From Seminavis robusta (Eukaryota > Bacillariophyta > Bacillariophyceae > Naviculales > Naviculaceae): a stretch of DNA of 64,000 nt. The notes under the pieces were generated by a model, which saw only the letters and a list, made by a program, of their open reading frames with translations, had not been told where the DNA came from and searched no databases. Location of the stretch: assembly GCA_903772945.1 (NCBI GenBank), contig CAICTM010000113.1, positions 1 to 64,000 of the forward strand, in the 5' to 3' direction. A program made the translations under genes and the position numbers. Below are positions 20,847-31,019 of this stretch, piece by piece. The stretch's first letter is position 1, and each line of letters opens with the position of its first letter.

Positions 20847-21125
20847 TCACTTGAATTCGGGAGCGACACCTTCAATGATGGCAATGTACTTCTTCATAGC
20901 TTCTTCCTTTTCCATTCCCTCGCATGTTTTCCAAGCATCGTACTTTTCGCGTGCGACAAGGTTGAACATTCCCGGACGACTTCCATTGCAATCTCCCAAA
21001 TTGGCTTGCTTAAAGTAAGCATAGAGGTGTCCCTTTTGGTTAGTGGACAACCCCAACTTGCCACACTCGGGAGAACTGGCAAACTTGACTGCCTTGTCAA
21101 AAGTTTCTTGCAATTCGATGCTCAT
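20847..21125 (-). CDS. Acyl-CoA-binding protein
   Basis: 92 codons starting with ATG, close to the usual 86-90 residues of soluble ACBPs. The family's four-helix pattern is clear: an N-terminal F-D-K-A-V helix, then L-Y-A-Y-F-K-Q-A (residues about 34-41), G-D-C-N (usually G-D-x-N), R-P-G-M-F, and A-R-E-K-Y-D-A-W near residues 58-65 with the Lys and Tyr that bind the CoA head group. The protein would bind long-chain acyl-CoA esters in the cytosol, shuttling and buffering them for lipid synthesis. No signal peptide, membrane anchor or ankyrin extension is present, so it is the small free form. Confidence 0.93.
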   Translation of the reverse strand: MSIELQETFDKAVKFASSPECGKLGLSTNQKGHLYAYFKQANLGDCNGSRPGMFNLVAREKYDAWKTCEGMEKEEAMKKYIAIIEGVAPEFK

Positions 21126-21781
21126 GTTGGTGGATTGGTTTGTTCTTGGTGGATTGGTTTTTGTGATTGTAGACTTGATTTTTTTGACACTCGAAACTGA
21201 TCAAACCAGAGCGTTACCAGGTATGAGAAACGTATCTGGTGGCCGAGTCTTTTGTATTGTTGCATTTCAGGTGTCCATGCTCTGCTTTGCTACCGGTTGT
21301 CCACTGCACAGGTCACACTTTTATGGCTTGGACTTTGGTGAATGGAGGGCATGAAGTAAGGCAACGCCAAGCACGCAGCTGAGCAGTTTTGCAACTGGTT
21401 GCAAGACGGGATGCAAGCTAGCAAGTTCGCACGGGTACCGGTACCGGACGGCCGTTCTGCGCCAAGCTACCGGTAGCTACTAGTAGGTAATAGTAGTTGC
21501 CATTGCTGAGAAGGTTTGTGATCGTGGCCGTGGTGATCATCAGCCTCACTGGCTTGAAGAGGAGAAATGTTTTTGACTTTCACACCGCACACTGGCTTAT
21601 AAAACGACTCCCATCACCGTGGAAAGATGACGAAACTCTGTTGCCATTTGCTATCCATCATCGTCACGATGCGGAAGCTTGACACCGAGGGCACAAAGAG
21701 AAGCAGGGAGGACCCGGTAGGATTACCACACCACGGGTTTCTCTTTCTCTTTGATACCATTGTGGATTGATGAGATGAACC
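21126..21781. other. Intergenic between divergent ACBP and dioxygenase genes
   Basis: 656 bases, likely holding both promoters. Positions 21430-21490 again have GGTACCGG and TACCGGTAG words. No gene was recognised. Confidence 0.45.
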
Positions 21782-22966
21782 ATGATAGTGGCAAAGACTG
21801 TAGAAGCACATGCGACCATCACCGGTGATACGGATATCAAAACTAGTAGTCCGGCTCCCAATGACAACTACTTTGTTCACGTAGATGAAGGTCTGAACAA
21901 AGAAAAGAGTGTCCGCTTTGATCCCACCTGGCTACCTCAATGGCTCTGGTCACAGGAAAAAGCCAACGAGGCCAGCCTTCCTGAGAGCCTCCCTGTGCCT
22001 GACTTTGTCCAGGTCTTTCATTTGGCAGAAGATTGCACCACTAAGGCTGCAACACTGCAGCAACTTGGAAGCTCAGCCCGAGATATTGTCAATGCTTGCT
22101 TTACAATGTCAGCATATTCTCCTACAATCAGAAGGACAGAAGCAGTGCTCTTTCGCAACTTGTCATCCAAGATACAAAATGCCAAAGATTTTGCAGAGTT
22201 CTGGAAAGGATGCCTGGCAGGACCATCCACCAATGACGCAGAGAAGTGGAATCCTGTATCTTATGTTCCCTTTGGTAACCAGCGTACTACTTTGGAAGGA
22301 GTTGATTTGGTCACCAACTTCCCTTCCAAGTTGGCCATGGTATGCCACAATGAGATGAACTACAATCCTCAACCAGCTGGCAGGATTGCCTTTTATTGCC
22401 TCGAAGCAGCCCCAGTGGGTGGAGAGACCATTTTGGCACGGAATGCGGACCATTCTAGACAGGTTTCACAAGAAATACAGGATATGGTCAATAAACATGG
22501 TGGCATCCTGTACAAGCGGCAGTACTATGACAAACGCAACCCCAACAAGGACTCCCAGAAAAGGTTCCACACAAGTTGGCAAGAAAAGACAGGCACCGAA
22601 GACCCTAATGAGGCCATTCACTTTTTTGAATCTATTGGCTTTTCTGTGCCTGACCAGGTGCACTTTGAAGCCTATGAAGATGGTTTCCAGAAACTCATTG
22701 TTGAAAATGTGGAGAGTGGTTTCAATACGCAGGGAGACTGGTTCAATATTCTTAACGTGGGCGGGTTTCCTCTGGCGGATGGCACTTGGATCCCCAAGAG
22801 CATGATCCAACAACTGGTCTTGGATGAATGGAAGAGTGTCCATGTGCTTAAGCTATGTCCAGGAGATTGGATTGTCCTCAATAACAAAACAGTACAGCAT
22901 GGTCGTCTTCCATATCAAAACAGTGACGATCAAATTAGGACTATTCTAACTGTGTACACAGATTAA
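21782..22966 (+). CDS. TauD/SyrP-like Fe(II)/2-oxoglutarate dioxygenase, copy A
   Basis: Intact 394-codon gene from an ATG. The iron-binding triad of the TauD/TfdA-like family is visible: H189-N-E191 (inside C-H-N-E-M), and H373 in V-Q-H-G-R-L-P-Y. An Arg near the end (I-R-T-I-L-T-V-Y-T-D) is suited to 2-oxoglutarate. The surrounding pattern (N-P-Q-P-A-G-R-I-A-F-Y-C-L-E-A) is like the SyrP/gamma-butyrobetaine hydroxylase-like branch. It should hydroxylate or oxidise a small molecule using oxygen and 2-oxoglutarate; the substrate is unknown. No targeting peptide is clear. It lies 223 bp before an EamA transporter gene, and the pair is repeated in mirror image at 34.3-37.3 kb. The copy B protein is very similar in its last two thirds but diverged near the N-terminus. 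Confidence 0.85.
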   Translation: MIVAKTVEAHATITGDTDIKTSSPAPNDNYFVHVDEGLNKEKSVRFDPTWLPQWLWSQEKANEASLPESLPVPDFVQVFHLAEDCTTKAATLQQLGSSARDIVNACFTMSAYSPTIRRTEAVLFRNLSSKIQNAKDFAEFWKGCLAGPSTNDAEKWNPVSYVPFGNQRTTLEGVDLVTNFPSKLAMVCHNEMNYNPQPAGRIAFYCLEAAPVGGETILARNADHSRQVSQEIQDMVNKHGGILYKRQYYDKRNPNKDSQKRFHTSWQEKTGTEDPNEAIHFFESIGFSVPDQVHFEAYEDGFQKLIVENVESGFNTQGDWFNILNVGGFPLADGTWIPKSMIQQLVLDEWKSVHVLKLCPGDWIVLNNKTVQHGRLPYQNSDDQIRTILTVYTD

Positions 22967-23189
22967 ATTAGATTAGATTTTGCTCTCTCTTTCTTCGCTC
23001 TTCTCACAGCTATGCTGGTTTCGTTTTATGCGGAAGTGACATAAGGTCCTGGATCCTGGATCGAGGCGCCCAGGCCACAATGCTTGCAGTTAATTGTCAC
23101 AATCCAATGTTCGTGTTGCACCATGACTCGGATGCTTTAGAAACACTCCATTCCTTCCCATTGCAATCGATCGACGGCTGAATCGAATC
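22967..23189. other. Spacer of gene pair A
   Basis: This spacer can be aligned by eye with the spacer of pair B. Shared stretches include TCTCACAGCTATGCTGG, AATGCTTG and a CGATCGAC-GCTGAATC end. It lacks the roughly 230-base insert present in B, so it acts as the empty-site reference. Confidence 0.65.
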
Positions 23190-24329
23190 ATGTTGCGCCA
23201 CACACGCAGTAAAGAACTTTCACCATCATCTCTCACCGTAGCGGACGGTTGCGAGCCTCCCCAGCACAACGTTCATTCAGCACCTTTTTTGACCATGAGT
23301 CTCCAAAACCCGTCCCTGAATTTTGCTCGCATCTTGGTCCTGACGGCCAGCTCGGTTTACGGAACCAATTTTGCCATTGTCAAAATGCTGGACAATGAAA
23401 TGCCAGTTTCTGTATCAGCCATGCTGCGGTTTTGTCTGGCAGCCACTGTAGTGACAGTCCTCACTGCCACATGCAATAATAAGGGAGGAGGAGGAGAGCC
23501 CATGGCAGCAGTGGCCGGACTGGAAATTGGAGCATGGTATTGCTTGGGATATCTAGCGCAAGCCCAGGGTCTGGAATCCACGGATGCCAGCAAGAGTGCC
23601 TTCTTCAATGCTCTGGCGGTCATTATTGTTCCCATTCTCGATTCTCTCTTTCGAGGCAAGCGGCTGGGCTTACAAGGATTTTCTTCGGTGGCATTTGCCC
23701 TGTTGGGAGTGGGAATGTTAGAGTTGGGTCCTGCCATGGCATCAGGAAAAGTCATACGGGTGACACGGGGGGATGCCTATTGTCTGGCTCAAGCCATTGC
23801 TTTTGGGATTGGATACTGGCGTCTCGAACACGTCTCCACCAAATACCCTGCCCAAGCAGGTCTCATCACTGTGGGACAACTCGTGGGAGTAGCTCTGGGA
23901 TCGACCTTGTTTTGTGTGCTCATGCAGCAGTTTCCCACTTTGGTTCAACTGCAAGGCTGGCTTTCCAATGGATTCACAGTCGCTGCTATGGTTTGGACCG
24001 CTTTGATATCCACCGCTCTTGCCTTATATTTGGAGACTGTGGCGCTCAAGACCATTTCAGCATCTGAATTGACAATCCTCATGACTAGTGTGTCGCTCTT
24101 TGGATCCGCTTTTGCCTATCTTACCATGGGAGAAACCATGCCCCCTATTGGGATGCTAGGAGGGCTTCTCATCCTTCTGGGTTGCATCTCCTCTGCGCTT
24201 GGTGGTGGTGGTGGCTCCAAAGGCGACCAAAACAACAACTCTCGGATTCCAAACAAGAAAGATGTATCATCTTGGCTGGCATCCATTGACATACTGGAGA
24301 TGACGGTGGAAAAACGCAAAATGGTCTAA
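23190..24329 (+). CDS. EamA/DMT-family transporter, copy A
   Basis: Intact 379-codon gene from an ATG; a second ATG at residue 36 starts the part that is best conserved between copies. About ten hydrophobic segments follow, in the two-fold EamA arrangement of drug/metabolite transporters (S-S-V-Y-G-T-N-F near the first helix, L-E-S-T-D-A-S-K-S-A-F-F in the fourth, G-E-T-M-P-P-I at the last). These transporters move small metabolites across a membrane; the substrate cannot be read from sequence. The tail after the last helix is Gly-rich and hydrophilic. Copy B at 34335-35615 is about 90 percent identical by eye over the core, then ends differently. The likely partner is the dioxygenase just upstream. 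Confidence 0.85.
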   Translation: MLRHTRSKELSPSSLTVADGCEPPQHNVHSAPFLTMSLQNPSLNFARILVLTASSVYGTNFAIVKMLDNEMPVSVSAMLRFCLAATVVTVLTATCNNKGGGGEPMAAVAGLEIGAWYCLGYLAQAQGLESTDASKSAFFNALAVIIVPILDSLFRGKRLGLQGFSSVAFALLGVGMLELGPAMASGKVIRVTRGDAYCLAQAIAFGIGYWRLEHVSTKYPAQAGLITVGQLVGVALGSTLFCVLMQQFPTLVQLQGWLSNGFTVAAMVWTALISTALALYLETVALKTISASELTILMTSVSLFGSAFAYLTMGETMPPIGMLGGLLILLGCISSALGGGGGSKGDQNNNSRIPNKKDVSSWLASIDILEMTVEKRKMV

Positions 24330-24837
24330 CAATGTTCTTTCTTTCCCCGACAATAGTCGCTCTGTCTTTAGATGATAGAGCACAGAGATGGCTGCTGGAC
24401 TTGGGCACGGTGCTGTGACTCGAATGAATCTTGTTCCTTTGCCCAAGGATACGCACCGGTACATACAAAAATGTGTGACAATGCTGTCAGCCAAGGAAGT
24501 GTTTGCAAAAGACCGTGGCAAGAACATGCAAGTCGGAGCATTCTTGCTTCATAGTTTCCTGCCAACCACATGGCGTGCATTCGCCAGCAAGCGCCTTACC
24601 AGTTTTGAGTGCTGGCCTTTGTAAAACTAGACTATCCTCTGAGCTACAGTTGACGAGCACAGCCGCATTGGTAGAAAGGCCTCTGCCACAATGACACCGC
24701 CTAATGGTTCTAAAGATTGACTCGATAAGATGATGCAATCAGAATGAATAGACGATGAGAATATATTGGTAACAATTCTCTCTATAAAAAGCTTGCACAG
24801 AACAAGATCGATTTTTGCATATGAGCTAATAGCTACA
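24330..24837. other. Convergent intergenic region
   Basis: About 500 bases between the EamA copy A gene and the hydrolase gene. The similarity to copy B stops at about 24306. Open frames on both strands are short and featureless. No gene called. Confidence 0.45.
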
Positions 24838-27147
24838 TCATGCACGTGTCAGCTTGGTGGCCAGCCATTCTTGAGCCTCCTTGTGTACCTTCTTGGCTTC
24901 CGGAAATCCGGCCATTCCTAGACCCCAATACGCATGGGGCATGTTTTGCACCGCCCGGATTTCGGATTGCACATTGAGACTTCGCAGTCGTTGGTTGAAT
25001 TCGACCGAGTCGTCCAAGAGGGGATCGTTCGAAGAGGCAAACAGCAACGTGGGTGGGAAACGTGCCAGAATGCTGTTGGGTGCAAAGAGTGGTGATGCCA
25101 GAATGTGCGTCTTTCGAATACCGAGATAAGGTGGCAAGTACGCATCTGAAATGGCCGACAGGACGCCACTGGGCAGCACGGGATCTTCGGTCCCCATGAC
25201 ACGCGAGTGACTAAGTTCCAGTGACATGTTGAGAACGGCACAGGACAGCATCAATGCGTCTGGCAATCGAATACTGGTGGTGTCATCATTGGTCGTTGCT
25301 GCTGATTCTCGGTCCTCCACGAGTCCTCCGTGTCCATTGGACTTGTTGGCGGCGGCAGAAGGATGCTGTCGTAGATTGGTGTTTTCAAAAAACGTGTCTG
25401 GATTCATGGTATTGTTATTGCCTCCCAAACAGAGATTGACACAGAGTGCCGTGGCAAGGTTGGCTCCCGTCGACTCTCCCGTGACAGCAATCCGTCGAAC
25501 TTCAAATCCCAGTGCCGACGTGGCTTGACCACTTACCAACGTGGAGTAAACCTTGGTGACTTCTTGCAGTGCCACGGGAAAGGGATGCGACGGCAAGAGA
25601 CTAAACTCGGGACATACCACGACGGCTCCCGTGGATGCACTCCAATCGAGCAGGTACACCAAATCAAAGGCAATCATGTGTGCAAAGTACCCACCCGCCG
25701 TACAATGCAGAATGATATCTTGTTGTCGACAACAGTCACTGGCTGCGGCAAATAGCTTTTGGTGATTCCGTAGTGTGTGGTCTTCTTCGTGTTTGGCATC
25801 TTCTTCAATGGTGGATAGCTGACGTGCCGACATGCGTCGTCGTGGCAGCCGAGTCGAAGAATACTGTTGAATGGCCGTGGCCAGTTCGGGACAGGGATAT
25901 TTGGAAATGACAAAGCAGGGAATGCCGGCAATTTCAATGCGATCGGCGACACTGGCACCCTTGAGAAAGCGCGAGGCACGGAGTGAAAAGTCTTTAATAC
26001 CCGGTCGTGATACGAGTCCCCACGAGTTGGACAAAATCATGGCACGAGCTGTCGATGACAAGTCGTGGGATGGCTCGTCTTCGTCGGCGGATGTCCAGGA
26101 ATAGTAAGTTTCCATGGCCTTGCGGACAATGAGGAATCGTAATTCACCTTCGTCCCAGAACGTTCTGGATGGTGGTGTCGTATTATTGTGTTGTTGGGCG
26201 TATTCAATCAATCGACGTGCCTTTGTGGCATCGGTAATGGGGGCCTTCTTTTTGTGGCTATTGCTGTTTTGATGATTTCCATTTCCATTGTAGAGTGTGT
26301 GAAGCTGTTGCTGACTTCCATAGCTTCCTTCGACCAGACGCCATTGCTGGTGCCATTCTTGTATTTCCTTTTGTGTCTTTCCCAATTTGCTCGTCATCCA
26401 TGCGACTTTCCACTGCTGCGCTAGTTGGAAACACAAAAAGGTACACGTTCCAGCTTTGGCCAGTGTTTGCCATGTTTCTCGATTATTATTCCACGATGAT
26501 AATGATAGTGATGATTGTTGTCTTGATGGATATTTGTCATCCTTTCGAGTGGGCAAGAGATAGACCGTGACACCCAATACAGTGGCACAAAATCCAATTC
26601 GCACGAGCCATCTCCGACGTGTACGGCGTCGTGCCACTACTATTGGATCATTTTTGCTGGTTTTGGGTCTTCGAATGCCCGCCACTACCAAATGCGCATC
26701 ATCAATGCGAACCAGACACAGTTGCAAGGCCACAATGAGTCGAAACAGCAATGTATCTGTGGCACTGTTGCGAGAGTGTCGAGGACCCGACAGATTTCTC
26801 GTGGGATGGTGGCCATTGGCAGTACTTTGTTTCTTCTTCTCTCTCTCTTGTTCCATCATGGCTTTTAAGGCAATCACACACGATGCCAACGAGGCAAGAC
26901 CATTGTCATCAGTTTGGTCGTCCATGGGTGGAAGAATCTCGACAAAAAAATGTCGAAGGAGTCGTTCTGTCTTGATCAAGGATTCTTGCAATTCTTGAAA
27001 GGAACTTCTGCCTCCTCCTCCATCATTACTGGTGCTTCGATCCAGGTCCACGACTGTCTGCAAGTGATCCATGCAAGTCTCCAAGAGTTGGGCTGCATCG
27101 CAGGCATAGTAGTAGTAATGGTTGGTTCTATTAGTAGTGGTGGCCAT
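24838..27147 (-). CDS. Alpha/beta hydrolase, HSL-like, with long N-terminal part
   Basis: 769 codons from the ATG at 27147; the open frame runs 18 codons further but from a TTG. The C-terminal 300 residues are an alpha/beta hydrolase of the hormone-sensitive-lipase type: nucleophile S559 in G-E-S-T-G-A-N, a probable acid in S-S-N-D-P-L-L-D-D, and H738 in M-P-H-A-Y-W-G. The oxyanion region reads C-T-A-G-G-Y-F rather than the usual H-G-G-G, which is unusual but keeps glycines. The N-terminal 400 residues are not recognised: a basic segment and one hydrophobic helix (about 200-220, C-A-T-V-L-G-V-T-V-Y) suggest a membrane anchor, and there are Asn/Gln-rich linkers. It probably cleaves esters of lipids or xenobiotics at a membrane. 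It lies inside the loop between the mirrored gene pairs. Confidence 0.78.
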   Translation of the reverse strand: MATTTNRTNHYYYYACDAAQLLETCMDHLQTVVDLDRSTSNDGGGGRSSFQELQESLIKTERLLRHFFVEILPPMDDQTDDNGLASLASCVIALKAMMEQEREKKKQSTANGHHPTRNLSGPRHSRNSATDTLLFRLIVALQLCLVRIDDAHLVVAGIRRPKTSKNDPIVVARRRTRRRWLVRIGFCATVLGVTVYLLPTRKDDKYPSRQQSSLSLSSWNNNRETWQTLAKAGTCTFLCFQLAQQWKVAWMTSKLGKTQKEIQEWHQQWRLVEGSYGSQQQLHTLYNGNGNHQNSNSHKKKAPITDATKARRLIEYAQQHNNTTPPSRTFWDEGELRFLIVRKAMETYYSWTSADEDEPSHDLSSTARAMILSNSWGLVSRPGIKDFSLRASRFLKGASVADRIEIAGIPCFVISKYPCPELATAIQQYSSTRLPRRRMSARQLSTIEEDAKHEEDHTLRNHQKLFAAASDCCRQQDIILHCTAGGYFAHMIAFDLVYLLDWSASTGAVVVCPEFSLLPSHPFPVALQEVTKVYSTLVSGQATSALGFEVRRIAVTGESTGANLATALCVNLCLGGNNNTMNPDTFFENTNLRQHPSAAANKSNGHGGLVEDRESAATTNDDTTSIRLPDALMLSCAVLNMSLELSHSRVMGTEDPVLPSGVLSAISDAYLPPYLGIRKTHILASPLFAPNSILARFPPTLLFASSNDPLLDDSVEFNQRLRSLNVQSEIRAVQNMPHAYWGLGMAGFPEAKKVHKEAQEWLATKLTRA

Positions 27148-28189
27148 GGTGTCTGTCTTTTTTTTGTTTTGTTTTGTGATGTAAATGCACGAACCAACCA
27201 ACCAAGCTGACTTGACTCGACTCGAGTGTCCAGCAACGATGCCTCACAAGTTTCTGTTCCCTTCAATGATGATGGGGCTAGTGATGCTGGGTTTTGTCAT
27301 TGTTTGTGTCAAGCAAACCCAGGTCTCATTGACACCACCCTCTCTCTTGGCTGGCCAAAGAAGAAATAAATATATATATATAATAATGTTGAAGGCCTTC
27401 AAGGTGTCAAACAAAAGATACTTTTGAAAGAGCACTGACGAAATATAATGTTTGCTTTTACAGCTCCACCAATTTTCATTCCAGTCGAGGACACACGGTA
27501 CCGTACCTACCGTACGGAGAATACAGTATGAAACTGTACCGGTGCGCTTCGTGGTTTCAAAAACCAAATTTGGTGTAGCAATCTATCTGATAGAAGTGTG
27601 ATAGCTGCCAAGGTGGATGGAGAGCTGTATGTATGGCATCATCAACAATGCTGAAGACGGATCCGAAGATTTGGAGCAATGCAGCGTCAATGTGAATCGA
27701 ATCTCTTTTGGTACCAAGAGAGTGACATCTCCCCAAGCTATGTATATCGGTACAACTGGCCGGGAGTCGCATTTCCAATGTCACTTCAGTGGGACGAGCC
27801 ATGTTGGTGGCCGACTCAGTTGGCCAAGTCGGAGGAGAAAAAAAACTGAACGTCTAATAACGGATTCAGACGAGATGTGCTTGAGGACTACCCACGAGCT
27901 AGGGCTCGGGTATTTCCCACAGTCAAGTCTGCTCACCGGCCACACTGGCCTCCTGAGAGGGTGCGACGCCTGTTAGCTATCTAGGATTTGTACACTGAGG
28001 TCAGAGCCATGATTCACCACAAATCACGAGCTCTTTGTTGAAGAGAGTTGGGGTTGGTAAAGAAGTTTGAGGGGGTGGAGGGGTAAGGAAAAGGGATGGT
28101 AGGAATGTCGACTATCCTGTTTCCAGGGCTGTGGTGTAGTGACTCTCTTGTAACACAGGTTCCCATGTGTTCAAAAATTGAATGATGAC
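27148..28189. other. Intergenic, nothing recognised
   Basis: About 1 kb. It contains an AT run at 27365-27385 and GTACCGTACC-type words near 27495-27540. A 119-codon frame at 27617-27976 has no features and is not called. Confidence 0.4.
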
Positions 28190-29650
28190 TGTTATTCAGT
28201 TGCATGCGCGATTCGAGTGTATCTGGAATAGCCATTCCAAATGTTCAGGGACTTCTTGCGGTATGCTTCGTAGAACTGAGTGAGTTGTCGATTGCTTGTG
28301 CTTTCTTTGCTTGTGACTTGTTCTCATGTCGTGCCCATGTCTGTCTTGGTTGCGCATGTCCCAGAGTTTCCACCATTCTTTATAGATAATGTCAATGAGT
28401 CCATGAGCCATGTGAGTCCATTGTTGCTTTGGTTGCGGTCTTTTTCATGTTCAAATATCGTCTTGTTCCTGACTGAATTGTTAGAGATTCTCCCCTTTAA
28501 CAGTGATGCCATCCAATGGCATTTGTGCTTGTTTCAGTGTGTCCCATGAAGGATCTTCTTGGAGTTGTTGTTGGGTTTGGTGATGTAAACATACTTGAGG
28601 CCTGATAGGAGAAGCCCTGGATTTTTGGAGAGGTGTCCTTTTTCTGGACATATGCTAGGACTGCACTGTAGCATTTCCCGCGCCATTTGATTCTTTCAGG
28701 GCTGCTGCATTCCATCGATGGTGCCTTGTTTCTGAAGGTTGTTGCATGATGGGCATCCTGCATAATACTTTGGGTTTGTTTTATGAAGGAATGCTCCAAC
28801 AGGTAGGACTTTGTTGAGTTATTTGACCATTGTTGGACGATGATTATCGTGTTTTCGCAAAGCTCTTCCATGTGCGGTCCAGTCAATGTCATTGAATGTG
28901 TCTTCTGACCATTGTAGTCTTTCATCAATTTTGTTTGAGCAGTGGGTAGGTTCTTGCACATTTCAGCTCTTGTTTGAGATTGAATGTGACTTTCCTTGTT
29001 TCAGTTCAACTTGGCATCCACTGGTGGTAAGATGGGAACTCTGGTAAGTCGGTGTCCGAGTGAGCTTGGAGCCATGTTCGGCTAGCTTATCGGCATCTAC
29101 ATTCAGCTGACTTTCAGCGGGAGTTGGTCAATTGGTTTGTTGTCGTCTTGATGTCCTTTATGTGATGGATTGAGGGCCTGGATTTCGTCGAGGTCTTCTA
29201 ACATTGTGTTCTGATTTCTGCAATGATGTCCCACTCAGAGCCCAGTGTGGTGTTGGGGTATATTTTTTGAAATGATGTGTGCTTGGTGACTACTCTCCGA
29301 TGCTTTTGTTGTTACAGAGGTGCTCATGCTTGGTGAGAATTCTTGTTTGTTGGGTGAATGAATCTTTGGAGCTGTGCTAAGAACCTCATTGCTGAGAGGA
29401 TTCCGTATCCTTCTGCTCTGTGGAGTTGATTTTGTAACCGAAGGCTGGTCCACAGCAGCGGGCTAGGCGTGGCCATCATGTTTGCTAATGATCCATGCAA
29501 ATGAGCCTTTGGGGTTGGGTGATTAGCCGTCACTGGATATGATACATGGTTCGTTGCAGAGGGTTCCCATAGTTCTGTCTCCTCGACTAAAAGCTCAAGG
29601 TGTTCCAGCATTTTTCTCTCCCATTCTTCAAGGTGTGGAATGGCTTCCAT
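28190..29650 (-). mobile_element. Degraded retroelement with RNase H-like remains
   Basis: On the minus strand, scattered pieces resemble the back half of a family of diatom reverse transcriptase/RNase H polyproteins: H-R-A-E-G-Y-G-I-L-S-A-M-R-F (about 29365-29410), a G-R-I-S segment, and W-W-K-L-W-D-M-R-N-Q-D-R-H-G near 28330-28370. The order of the pieces is as expected for one element. It is clearly broken, with many interruptions, and probably old. The exact family (non-LTR or other) cannot be fixed from these remains, and neither end is visible. It may extend to about 29900. Confidence 0.5.
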
Positions 29651-29957
29651 AATTGTTGTTGGCTGTGTCGACTCTTGTGAGGCTGGTATGGATTTCCATC
29701 CTTCAAGGAACCATAGATCTGGTGCTCATCAACGGTGGCTGGGGTTGCTGATAGAGTAGGGAAGTTACTGTGTCATTTCTGTGTGTATCGTAGCTGTGGA
29801 ATAATTGTGCATGCTTGCTGAATTTGTTGTCCATTGTTCTTTTGTAGATGTGGTTGGATTCTGGATCATAATAATGTGTCCATATTCTTCTCTGTTCTGC
29901 TAGTGGTACAGTCCAGGCTCCAAGTGGTTTGGTCGGAGGAGAGTCACAAAGAGTTGG

Positions 29958-29965
29958 CTGCCAAA
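29958..29965. repeat. Target-site duplication, left
   Basis: CTGCCAAA, identical to 30478-30485, flanks the hAT-type MITE. Confidence 0.85.
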
Positions 29966-30477
29966 CAGGGCTAGGTCCAATTTAATTGTATTGTATTGTA
30001 TTGTATTGAAAATTGGATTGTATTGTTTTGGTATTGAGAGCCTGTCTTAGATATTGGGTATTGTATTGGTATTGGAGCCCCACCAGCAATACCCCATTGG
30101 AGCAGATCTAGACAATACCAATTTGGGTATTGACCCCCCCCTGTGGTAGGGATAGGGTGCCTTGAAGGCTACAAGTGTACCTTGAAGGCCTATGAACATG
30201 CTAGAAAGCAGCAGATTGATGCCAGGTTTGCCCAATGGGCAGCCAAAGCTGATGAAGAGCTCCTATCAGCAGCTGCTGCTTTGAGTGCATTGGCTCTGAC
30301 CGATGGCGAGTAGGCACATTAGGTAGTAGCTACATGTAGGTATTGAAACTAGGTATTGTTGGTATTGTAGCTAGAGAACCCAATTTGGTATTGGGATGAA
30401 TTCTGGAGGTCAATACAATTCTAGTACTTTTTGCCATTTTCACCAATACAATACAATACGAATTGAACCAAGCCCTG
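29966..30477. mobile_element. Complete hAT-type MITE
   Basis: A 512-bp element bounded by imperfect inverted repeats. The left end reads CAGGGCTAGGTCCAATT and the right end, reverse complemented, CAGGGCTTGGTTCAATT; both continue into TATTG repeats. The 8-bp sequence CTGCCAAA directly flanks both ends (29958-29965 and 30478-30485). Eight-base target duplications and CAGGG ends are typical of the hAT superfamily. The element is too short for a full transposase, so it would need enzyme from elsewhere. Inside, 30152-30313 keeps an open reading frame ending in a stop, possibly a leftover of a transposase or captured gene. The good state of ends and target duplication suggests a fairly recent insertion. 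Confidence 0.85.
30152..30313 (+). pseudogene. Coding-like tail inside the MITE
   Basis: A 53-codon stretch without an ATG of its own, ending in TAG at 30311-30313. It reads like the C-terminus of a real protein: a charged helix (H-A-R-K-Q-Q-I-D-A-R-F-A-Q-W-A-A-K) followed by an Ala-rich end. It may be the 3' remnant of a gene carried by the parent element. No family is recognised. Confidence 0.4.
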
Positions 30478-30485
30478 CTGCCAAA
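30478..30485. repeat. Target-site duplication, right
   Basis: CTGCCAAA, identical to 29958-29965, flanks the hAT-type MITE. Confidence 0.85.
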
Positions 30486-31019
30486 TTGTAGCAACCATGG
30501 ACCATTGACAGGACATCCCTCACGGCCATTTCTACTAGTAGAAGAGAGAAACTATTTGGGGATATTGTTTTACATAGCGGTAGAGAATACCTAAACGTGG
30601 TTGTTGGCCAAAGCAATGGACGCGGAACAGATTATTGTCAATGGAGTCGTGCACCCCAGGGTTTCGTTGCTACTACATGGCCAAGCCCATGGGGGCCACA
30701 GATCCACCGTCCAAAGGTGCCAAACACCCGTGTACCTTCTCATGTCCGACGATTTGACAAAGGTTCCCACATGCCGTTATGATGATTGCAATTGCAAACG
30801 TTCTCCGCTTGACATGGCAAAGCCAGATTCGTGATTGATTCGGAAGAGCCGCTGTTTGGTTGTTTGGATGTGGCACCTTTCATTTGTCATACGACGATTT
30901 GTGACACGAAGCAGGGAATCTGCTTCCGTGTAGGCAAATCGAACTTGGTACAGCTGTCAATTGTTGCAATCCAAGGAACTATAACCATCGATCGCGCCCA
31001 TGCAACTCGATCGAAGTCG
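30486..31019. other. Intergenic, nothing recognised
   Basis: About 530 bases right of the MITE with short open frames on both strands and no family features. Confidence 0.4.
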
